Part shown: positions 40,601 to 46,148 of the stretch, piece after piece | Layout of the letters: every line of letters begins with the position of its first letter | How positions within the stretch are numbered: position 1 is the first letter of the stretch | Source: Lachnospiraceae bacterium UBA2734 | GTDB lineage: Bacteria; Bacillota; Clostridia; Lachnospirales; Lachnospiraceae | Assembly: GCA_002353635.1 (NCBI GenBank) | Contig: DEKA01000008.1 | Coordinates: forward strand, 1 to 46,148 | Length of the DNA: 46,148 bases | Direction of reading: 5' to 3' | Made by a program: the position numbers and the translations under genes | Notes under the pieces: model-generated | Databases searched by the model: none | What the model was told of the DNA's origin: nothing | What the model saw: only the letters and a program-made list of their open reading frames with translations

Positions 40601-41274
40601 AGTCCTCACATGATTACTTCATTCACGGCGGTGCAATGGGTGCAGCCCAGATTGATCTCATTGCAAGATACGGGAAGGAGGGCGTGCCGATCACGGACAT
40701 CTGCCGGATTGCCTGGCTGAAGGACTGCGAAGGCAGGGCCTCGTCATGGAAGGATGCCAATCGCGAGGTGATCTCGCTCTTTTTGGAGGACCTGCTGCAG
40801 AGGGGGATTGTTTTCCCGTTCTTCCGGCAGTTCCTGGGGTATTCTCCCTCACTCCAGGCATATGCAGATGAGACGCTCGTGGAATACAGGGCGCCGAAGA
40901 TCAAGCCGGACGCCCATGTGCTCTATCACTACGCCATGGAGAAGGACGGCGTGCGGGAGCCGTACCGCGCTAAGGAAATGAAGGAGATGTACGAGGGCGT
41001 CTATGTGACAGGGTTCCTTCTGTTCTTTGGCGAGCAGATGCACTATTACATCACGGATGATGCTGCGGAGAAGAACATCACAGAGAGCGGCACGACGTCG
41101 CAGGATGCAAGGATTCCGGAGGATTCCGGGGACCGCTTCGGCAGAATCAACAGGATTTCCATGCTCGCTGCGCTTGGCAGGGACCAGGAGGCCATGGAGA
41201 ACATAGAACAATATGCGAGAAGATCCTTCATCGTAGATGCACTGTTCGGAAAGGACGATACAGATGCTGTTTGA
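37603..41274 (+). CDS. Giant Ig-like/helical-repeat protein (DUF5717-like)
   Basis: This very large cytoplasmic protein (1223 residues) has no signal peptide or membrane helix. The first 110 residues look like an Ig-type beta sandwich (LTFSTDKVNLRLAPGESREDSFTI) with a CMQC pair at 63-66. A second such domain spans about 175-290 (EIGLTVSPSDRG... NPFFRTEIPVTVIYN). The rest is a long series of amphipathic helices, resembling TPR/HEAT scaffolds. I place it by recall in the DUF5717 group of Lachnospiraceae. The ATG at 37603 is used (GGAGG at about 37594); an earlier ATG at 37537 is in frame. It overlaps the next gene, a degenerate Hsp70-like protein, by 11 bases. Its function is unknown; scaffold or co-chaperone is an inference. 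Confidence 0.75.
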   Translation: MLQYQEQRKMGGEKFNIVRTPLTFSTDKVNLRLAPGESREDSFTILCSQGENVNGFVLSSRSCMQCMTQTFSGPKEIISYRFDAKAFSAGDTIDGFFRILSNHGEYRLPFCVTVMPPQMSSKFGVIRNLFHFTNLARTDWNEALRLFWDPSFNSLFTAQDRREKALYRGLSAKPGNEQNMEEFLISIGKKTAASFLPGEKEIGLTVSPSDRGAVVQRMQISRNGWGYSRVNIRVSGSFLQADRPFLAGRDFVDGVAEFSYAVNISGLHAGKNYGAIVLSNPFFRTEIPVTVIYNAQTPIALAHRQEIGQNIVCLMQEYENFRAHKISAKDFLVRAKTSIAKLCEADRNNPITQLYRIHYLITSRQYEEALWALQDLNRRLSGEDGSIPAFHPAQFDLEDDTVYAYRMYLTILCAEDTEKDEGTIADITEEAVHGIAQMHNGNPDNWWIAWLLLYAADEMRKRPSGAWMILRDSFDRGCRSPLLYIEAYDMVSTSPAILHELGAFELQVLMYAVRKGILTEQVMTQVNYLAGRSKTYSDALLHILSYGYEKTDMESLKRDSLQSICEILIRGGKTDEKSFPWYQKGVEAQLSITRLFEYYMMSMPSDFDGEIPQMVIMYFAWQSTLPYERNAYLYRYVAAHRDESPVLFSQYRPQIDAFTAAQLMNHRMTPDLAALYTYYLGDGRVLTEDLAAAAVVAAFTCCVKTADPRMKRVVLVYDQCRSEQYYPLKDGTCYLPVYGTDNRIYLEDDEGSRYAQSVPYLCENMMDQGALARALSAYAVDNFGYSLYLAGKLDTSYRIDAQSAPVFRRLADNTELTGAVRQKVRLALLQYYDASDDIKEMDAFLTDIRPDNLTAQDRAELIRWMVIRGLNDKALGWIRRYGTFHVDGKTLMELCTQVLAGDYRGDDQALSCIVHEAFLKGKYDENILLYLEQFLDACSDELEEVRKTAAGFGITTYPVCRRLLIQMLYTGRIIPERTKIIESFMREDPDSPLLPDVLAQSSHDYFIHGGAMGAAQIDLIARYGKEGVPITDICRIAWLKDCEGRASSWKDANREVISLFLEDLLQRGIVFPFFRQFLGYSPSLQAYADETLVEYRAPKIKPDAHVLYHYAMEKDGVREPYRAKEMKEMYEGVYVTGFLLFFGEQMHYYITDDAAEKNITESGTTSQDARIPEDSGDRFGRINRISMLAALGRDQEAMENIEQYARRSFIVDALFGKDDTDAV

Positions 41275-42535
41275 AAGGCCCGCTGAGCGAAGATTTCTGG
41301 TCGGCATCGATCTGCGCGACGATTACTGTCAGATCTCCTTCACAGAGAAGGGGAGAACCACGCCTAAGGAGCCGGTCACCTTCACAATGGTGAAGGGAGA
41401 GGAAAAATTTGATATTCCCATGGCGCTCTGCAGAGTGAAAGAGGGCGGCAGATGGCTCGCGGGGCCGGAAGCCCTCAGCCATGCGGGAGAAGAGGGAGCT
41501 GTGTATATTCCCGGCATTCTCTCTCTCGTGCGGGAGGGGAGCGCTGTGCGCATCGACTCAAGAGATGTGGATGCGTCCGCTCTTCTTGCCATGTACCTGA
41601 AGAGATGTCTCGATATGATGTCAGCAACTGTGCCGCTTGGAGAAATCGCCGCGATCATGTTCTGCTCCAGGGAGATGGACAAAAAGATGATCGGGGCGAT
41701 CCAGACGGTGCGGGAGCGACTCTCTCTCTCCTGCAGCGTTTACTGTGAGAGCTATGCCAATTCGTATTACAACTACATGCTGATGCAGCCGCAGGTTCTG
41801 CGGGAGCCGGGCGTTCTGCTCGCGGAGATGCAAAAGGGCGGAAGGCTCTATATCGAAAAGCTTTTGTTCAATCAGCACACGCGTCCGATTGTCGCCTACC
41901 GGGAGGAGAAGATCTATCCGGGGATTTTCGGCGATACGGGCAGGGAGCAGGACGATGCTTTTCTTCAGATTCTGCAGAAGGAAATGGACGGCAGAATTTT
42001 CGCATCGGCGTACCTTCTCGGAAGCGGCTTTTCCAGGGACTGGATGAAGAAATCGGTCTCCTTCCTCTGCAGGGGCAGAAGAGTGTTCATGGGCAACAAC
42101 CTTTACAGCAAGGGAGCTGCTTATGGGGCGCTGCTGCGGACGGTGCACAGTGAGGTGCAGGACCGCTATTATTTTCTCGACAGCAATAAGCTCCGGACGA
42201 ATGTGGGAATGCGCGCCCTGATCAGAGGCGAGGCCGCCTATTACCCGTTCCTCGATGCGGGCGTCAACTGGTATGAGGCCGACAAGACGGCGGACCTCAT
42301 CCTCGAGGACGGCAATGAGATTCATCTCGCGCTGAAGCCCCTGACAGGCGGGGAGGCATCGGACTTCCTCATCAGACTCGAGGGACTGCCTGTTCGGGAG
42401 GGCAGGATCGCGAGAGTCCGGCTCCATTTCACGATGACGGCGCAGGACAAGCTGCACATCGATATCGAGGACCTGGGGTTCGGCGAAATTTTCCCTAAGA
42501 GCGGTCTGAAGTGGGTGCAGGAGATCAGTGTATGA
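41264..42535 (+). CDS. Degenerate Hsp70-like protein (DUF5716-like)
   Basis: This 423-residue protein reads as a shortened Hsp70. FLVGIDLRDDYCQISF (11-26) matches the phosphate-1 loop; YLLGSGFSRDWMKKSV (250-265) matches the adenosine motif VVLVGGSSR; GNNLYSKGAAYGALL (277-291) matches the AVAxGAA region. The phosphate-2 loop (DLGGG in Hsp70) is not visible. The C-terminal 100 residues look like a substrate-binding beta domain: RLEGLPVREGRIARVRLHFT, then KLHIDIEDLGFGE. The helical lid is absent. I link it by recall to DUF5716. It overlaps both neighbours by a few bases, so all three are translationally coupled. ATPase activity is doubtful because of the altered loop. Confidence 0.75.
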   Translation: MLFERPAERRFLVGIDLRDDYCQISFTEKGRTTPKEPVTFTMVKGEEKFDIPMALCRVKEGGRWLAGPEALSHAGEEGAVYIPGILSLVREGSAVRIDSRDVDASALLAMYLKRCLDMMSATVPLGEIAAIMFCSREMDKKMIGAIQTVRERLSLSCSVYCESYANSYYNYMLMQPQVLREPGVLLAEMQKGGRLYIEKLLFNQHTRPIVAYREEKIYPGIFGDTGREQDDAFLQILQKEMDGRIFASAYLLGSGFSRDWMKKSVSFLCRGRRVFMGNNLYSKGAAYGALLRTVHSEVQDRYYFLDSNKLRTNVGMRALIRGEAAYYPFLDAGVNWYEADKTADLILEDGNEIHLALKPLTGGEASDFLIRLEGLPVREGRIARVRLHFTMTAQDKLHIDIEDLGFGEIFPKSGLKWVQEISV

Positions 42536-43374
42536 ACAGAGTTTGCATTGCGGCAGGGAAGCTGGCGGAGAAGCCCTACCACATGGAGAAAATTGACCGG
42601 AACATTTATTCCGTGGAGGAGCTGTGCTATTCTCTTGTGCAGAGTGCGCAGTTCCTTGGTCCGGAGATCATGGATCCGGAGCTGGTCCGCTGGATTGCCG
42701 CGGATGCAGGTCTCCCGGAGCTGGCGGAGAAGCTCCGCCCCTTCCTTGGGAAAACAAGAGCGCTGACTGAGTTCGTCTCCACCATTCTCGACTATGTGGG
42801 GTTCGTCTCGCAGGACCGCCAGATGCGGACCAGACAGATCGTCGCTTCCGGGCAGGGAATGGAGCCCTATGAGCGCCGCATGCAGCGCGCAAAGATGCTG
42901 GAGGAGTCCGGCAGAGCCTATCAGGCGGAGGCTGCATACGAGGCAATTCTTCAGGATTTGCCAGAACCTGAGCGGGAGATCAGGACAAAGGTCCTGGTGG
43001 CCTGCGGCACTATCTGTGCGCGGATGTTCCGGTTCCGCAGGGCGGCAGAGTGCTTTGGCAGTGCTTATGATCTGTCGGGGAGATCCGATCTCTATCTGCG
43101 GTATCTGGCAGCGGTGCGCTTTGGCCTGCCGGACGAGGAATACGTCGCATTCGTCAGTGAGCATCCGGAGTGCTACAATGCCTCCCTCGAGCTCGAGAAG
43201 CGCGTGAAGGAGGCCGATGCGGACTACCGGAGGTCCAGCCTGGAGATGCAGGTTGCAAGGCTTCGGGACTATCACAAGGACGGACAGAACACAAATTATG
43301 AAATTGCCCTTCATCAGACGATCCAGCAGATGAAGGATGATTACCGCAGGACCAGGGAGACAGCTATTGTTTGA
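42532..43374 (+). CDS. Small helical (TPR-like) protein of the Hsp70-like operon
   Basis: This is a 280-residue soluble protein, mainly helical. It is recognised in no family I know. Residues about 125-220 have TPR-like spacing: AKMLEESGRAYQAEAAYEAIL, then ARMFRFRRAAECFGSAYDLSGR. The C terminus is a charged coiled coil (about 220-280). The start ATG overlaps the stop of the Hsp70-like gene as ATGA, so it is part of the same unit. It could be an adaptor for the Hsp70-like protein or the giant scaffold. Confidence 0.65.
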   Translation: MNRVCIAAGKLAEKPYHMEKIDRNIYSVEELCYSLVQSAQFLGPEIMDPELVRWIAADAGLPELAEKLRPFLGKTRALTEFVSTILDYVGFVSQDRQMRTRQIVASGQGMEPYERRMQRAKMLEESGRAYQAEAAYEAILQDLPEPEREIRTKVLVACGTICARMFRFRRAAECFGSAYDLSGRSDLYLRYLAAVRFGLPDEEYVAFVSEHPECYNASLELEKRVKEADADYRRSSLEMQVARLRDYHKDGQNTNYEIALHQTIQQMKDDYRRTRETAIV

Positions 43375-43531
43375 AAATGACGCTGTTGTGTTATTTTCAG
43401 ACCGCGGCGTCGGTGCTGGCGCACCGTCTGCCGGTCAGGCGGAGAAGGGCGGACCGGGAAAGACGAAAGACGGCCGCGGAGGAAGCTGAACATTAAGGGG
43501 AAGCCGCGAAGCAGGCGGCGGAAAGGACGAC

Positions 43532-44965
43532 ATGAATCACGACAGATATGTGAGCCCTCTTTCAACAAGATATGCGAGCAAGGAGATGCAGTACATTTTC
43601 TCTCCGGACAAGAAATTCAGAACGTGGAGAAAGCTCTGGATCGCACTCGCCGAGACAGAGAAGGAGCTGGGCCTGAATATCACGCAGGAGCAGATCGATG
43701 AGATGAAGGCGCATGCGGATGACATCAACTACGATGTTGCACAGGCGCGTGAGAAGGTAGTGCGCCACGATGTCATGAGCCACGTCTACGCCTACGGCCA
43801 GCAGTGCCCGAAGGCAGCAGGTATCATCCATCTCGGCGCGACGAGCTGCTATGTCGGCGACAATACAGACATCATCCTGATGCGTGACGCCCTTCGCCTT
43901 GTCAGAAAGAAGCTGATCAACGTCATCGCCTCCCTCGCTGATTTCGCCGAGGAGTACAAGGATCAGCCGACCCTCGCCTTCACGCATTTTCAGCCCGCAC
44001 AGCCGACGACTGTCGGCAAGAGAGCGACACTGTGGATCCACGAATTCATGATGGACCTGGAAGAAGTGGAGCACACGCTCTCTCAGCTGAAGCTCCTTGG
44101 CAGCAAGGGCACAACCGGCACACAGGCATCTTTCGTGGAGCTCTTCGACGGGGATATGGACAAGGTTGACCGGCTCGATCCCATGATCGCGAAGAAGATG
44201 GGCTTCAAGGAGTGCTATCCTGTCTCCGGCCAGACTTATTCCCGCAAGGTGGACACCTTCGTTCTGAACGCACTCGCAGGCATCGCCTCCTCTGCCATGA
44301 AGATGGCAACCGACATCCGTCTTCTCCAGCATCTGAAGGAGATCGAGGAGCCCTTCGAGAAGACACAGATCGGCTCTTCTGCGATGGCCTACAAGAGAAA
44401 TCCGATGCGCTCCGAGAGAATCTGCTCCCTCTCCCGCTATGTGATGGCTGACGTGATCAACACAGAAGTCACAGCCGGCACACAGTGGATGGAGAGAACA
44501 CTCGACGACTCCGCCAACAAGAGACTCTCCATCCCCGAGGGCTTCCTTGCCATCGACGGTATTCTGGATCTGTGCATCAACGTGACGTCCGGTCTCGTTG
44601 TTTATCCCAAGGTCATTGAAAAACACCTGCAGGCCGAGCTTCCCTTCATGGCCACCGAGGGTATTCTCATGGACGAGGTGAAGATGGGCGGAGACCGCCA
44701 GAAGTATCACGAGGAGATCAGAGAGCTCTCCATGCAGGCGGGCCGCCACGTGAAGGAAGAGGGCGGCGACAACAATCTTCTCGATCTCATCGCGGCAGAT
44801 CCCATGTTCCATATGACGAGAGAAGAGCTGAACAAGTACATCGATCCGAAGCTCTTCGTCGGCGCAGCGCCTCACCAGGTGGAGCGCTACCTGAAGGAGT
44901 ACGTTCGCCCGATGCTGGATGCCAATAAGGATCAGCTGGGCGTCAAGGCGGATATCGAGGTCTGA
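43532..44965 (+). CDS. purB: Adenylosuccinate lyase
   Basis: PurB cleaves adenylosuccinate to AMP and SAICAR to AICAR, two steps of purine synthesis. It has 477 residues. The fumarase/aspartase-superfamily signature GSSAMAYKRNPMRSE lies near residue 286. THFQPAQPTTVGKR, the catalytic-His region, and HLGATSCYVGDNTD (substrate site) are present. AAAGGA lies before the ATG. The 157-base spacer to the Hsp70-like operon has a hairpin CGGTGC-TGGC-GCACCG (43411-43426) and no known purine riboswitch. The next gene is purA; together they make AMP from IMP. Confidence 0.95.
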   Translation: MNHDRYVSPLSTRYASKEMQYIFSPDKKFRTWRKLWIALAETEKELGLNITQEQIDEMKAHADDINYDVAQAREKVVRHDVMSHVYAYGQQCPKAAGIIHLGATSCYVGDNTDIILMRDALRLVRKKLINVIASLADFAEEYKDQPTLAFTHFQPAQPTTVGKRATLWIHEFMMDLEEVEHTLSQLKLLGSKGTTGTQASFVELFDGDMDKVDRLDPMIAKKMGFKECYPVSGQTYSRKVDTFVLNALAGIASSAMKMATDIRLLQHLKEIEEPFEKTQIGSSAMAYKRNPMRSERICSLSRYVMADVINTEVTAGTQWMERTLDDSANKRLSIPEGFLAIDGILDLCINVTSGLVVYPKVIEKHLQAELPFMATEGILMDEVKMGGDRQKYHEEIRELSMQAGRHVKEEGGDNNLLDLIAADPMFHMTREELNKYIDPKLFVGAAPHQVERYLKEYVRPMLDANKDQLGVKADIEV

Positions 44966-45002
44966 AATAATACGCTTGTCCGCCTCACAGCTGAGTGAGC
45001 GA

Positions 45003-45128
45003 ATCCGGGAGCGGGAGTCCCTGAGCGCCTTTGCGTGCCATCGTTACTTGGCGAGGTTTTCCACGAGCCTAGTAACGCGATGAGCTAAGCAAGAGCGGGA
45101 GCGTGCCGAAGGGACCCCGCTGCCGGAT
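45003..45128 (+). other. Structured element between purB and purA
   Basis: Long arms ATCCGGGAGCGGGAGTCCCT (45003-45022) and AGGGACCCCGCTGCCGGAT (45110-45128) pair almost completely. Inside is a second stem CATCGTTACT/AGTAACGCGATG (45039-45048, 45071-45082) capped by GGCGAGG-TTTT-CCACGAGCC. GAGCGGGAG and GCGTGCC each occur twice as direct repeats. No U tract follows and no open frame is convincing. It resembles a mobile palindromic repeat or a structured RNA rather than a plain terminator. Confidence 0.6.
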
Positions 45129-45158
45129 GAGCGTATAAAGTCCAAAAGGGCAGTTTTC

Positions 45159-45187
45159 TTGCAGGTTCGGGCTGTGCGTAGTATACT
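45159..45187 (+). promoter_or_regulatory. Promoter of purA
   Basis: TTGCAG (45159-45164) and TATACT (45182-45187) are 17 bases apart. The predicted start is near 45194, which is also the first base of a hairpin. Confidence 0.65.
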
Positions 45188-45193
45188 GCACGT

Positions 45194-45215
45194 GGTCCGG
45201 AGAGTCTCCGGATCC
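45194..45215 (+). promoter_or_regulatory. Hairpin at the 5' end of the purA transcript
   Basis: GGTCCGGAGA pairs with TCTCCGGATCC with one bulge, and TTTCT follows. It may stabilise the mRNA or work as a weak attenuator. Confidence 0.45.
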
Positions 45216-45300
45216 TTTCTGATGCAGAATGCAGAGTGCAGGAAAGACAAATCGCGCAGCACCAGCAGACAGTGTTACGGGAAAACCGGAGGTTTTGAGC

Positions 45301-46148
45301 ATGGTTAAGGCAGTTGTAGGCGCTAATTGGGGCGACGAAGGCAAGGGCAAGATCACAGATACCCTGGCAGAGCGTGCAGACGTTGTAGTCCGCTTTCAGG
45401 GCGGAGCAAACGCAGGCCACACAATCGTCAATCAGTACGGCAAGTTCGCTCTTCACACCGTTCCTTCCGGTGTGTTCCACCAGAACATCATGAACATCAT
45501 GGGTGCGGGCGTAGCACTGGATATCGAGAAGTTCATGAAAGAGCTGAAGTCCATCACAGACAAGGGCGTTCCGCAGCCGCAGATCATGATCTCGGACAGA
45601 GCACAGGTGATGATGCCTTATCACGTTCTCTTCGATACACTCGAGGAGGCAAGACTTGCAGGCAAGTCCTTCGGCTCAACGAAGTCCGGCATTGCACCTT
45701 TTTATTCCGATAAGTATGCGAAGATCGGCTGGCAGGTCAACGAGCTCTTCCAGGATGATGATGTTCTGAAGGAAAAGATCGACCGCGTCTGCGACATCAA
45801 GGACACGCTCCTTGTTCACCTCTATCACCACGATCCGATCGACAGAGCGGGCCTTCTGGACTGGATCAAGTCCGTCCGCGAAGAGGTTCGCCCGTATATC
45901 GGCAATGTCTCCGAGTATCTCTTTGAGGCTCTTCGCCAGAACAAGACAGTCCTTCTCGAGGGCCAGCTGGGTACGATGAAGGATCCCGACAACGGCATTT
46001 ATCCGATGGTGACATCGTCGAGCCCTCTTGCGGCTTTCGGCGCTGTCAGCTGCGGCATTGCTCCCTATGAGATCAGCCAGATTGTAACTGTCTCCAAGGC
46101 ATATTCTTCAGCCGTAGGCGCAGGCGAGTTCGTCTCCGAGATCTTCGG
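45301..46148 (+). CDS. purA: Adenylosuccinate synthetase, 5' part (runs off the window)
   Basis: PurA uses GTP and aspartate to turn IMP into adenylosuccinate, the substrate of purB. The 282 residues present are without stop and leave the window in frame. GANWGDEGKGKITD (P-loop, residues 7-20) and GGANAGHT (near 36) are typical. The segments STKSGIAPFYSDK, LEGQLGTMKDPDNGIYP and VSKAYSSAVGAGEF differ from the common versions (such as TTGRGIGPAY and KAYTTRVGEGPF), so it belongs to a divergent branch. GGAGG lies eight bases before the ATG. It has its own promoter after the structured spacer. Confidence 0.93.
   Translation, partial: MVKAVVGANWGDEGKGKITDTLAERADVVVRFQGGANAGHTIVNQYGKFALHTVPSGVFHQNIMNIMGAGVALDIEKFMKELKSITDKGVPQPQIMISDRAQVMMPYHVLFDTLEEARLAGKSFGSTKSGIAPFYSDKYAKIGWQVNELFQDDDVLKEKIDRVCDIKDTLLVHLYHHDPIDRAGLLDWIKSVREEVRPYIGNVSEYLFEALRQNKTVLLEGQLGTMKDPDNGIYPMVTSSSPLAAFGAVSCGIAPYEISQIVTVSKAYSSAVGAGEFVSEIF

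Noticed and set aside
43375..43531. Purine riboswitch or PurR box before purB
   Set aside because: No purine-aptamer core sequence or paired PurR boxes were found; only one small hairpin is seen.

Overview
The window looks like chromosomal DNA from a moderately GC-rich member of the Bacillota, most likely a Clostridia/Lachnospiraceae relative. The reasons are strong AGGAGG-type ribosome sites, tightly overlapping operons, an HrcA/CIRCE heat-shock operator, and a gene pair resembling the DUF5717/DUF5716 families that I know mainly from Lachnospiraceae. I see no transposase, integrase, phage gene or CRISPR array. The region is mainly housekeeping and transport, with several poorly understood genes and small structured repeats in the spacers.

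Layout. (1) 116-3806: a three-gene BMP-type nucleoside ABC importer (ATPase plus two permeases). (2) 3923-7623: two ABC exporter half-transporters forming a heterodimer with one degenerate and one canonical ATP site. (3) 7703-8623 AEC-family transporter, then tRNA-Gly(GCC) with promoter and terminator, then a dispersed structured repeat. (4) 9017-13882: a DnaQ-like exonuclease with a repetitive insert, then a surface NEW3-domain protein with an ABC-2 ATPase and permease. (5) gltX on the minus strand, an InlB-repeat secreted protein, an unknown membrane protein, and an L-lactate/2-hydroxyacid dehydrogenase. (6) 19600-23686: Nudix hydrolase + mntP, M19 dipeptidase, CYTH protein, uridine phosphorylase. 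(7) 23848-26511: a cytoplasmic ParB-like/BMP-domain fusion and a metallophosphoesterase. (8) 26543-28293: palindromic repeats, DAHP synthase and an orphan HicB-like protein. (9) 28590-34737: beta-CASP metallohydrolase, thyA-folA, an FAD oxidoreductase and a parvulin-like lipoprotein. (10) 34724-37301: a perfect CIRCE operator that is also a terminator, then htpG. (11) 37603-43374: an operon of a giant beta/helical protein, a degenerate Hsp70-like protein and a small helical protein. (12) purB, a structured spacer and the 5' part of purA.

Themes. Nucleotide metabolism recurs: nucleoside import, uridine phosphorolysis, a putative intracellular nucleoside-binding regulator, thymidylate and folate synthesis, and AMP synthesis by purB/purA. 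Protein quality control recurs as well: a parvulin-like lipoprotein, CIRCE-htpG, and an Hsp70-like operon next door. The best candidates for an undescribed system are the Hsp70-like operon (37603-43374) and the ParB-like/BMP fusion (23848-25788). All family assignments come from reading the sequence; no database search was run.
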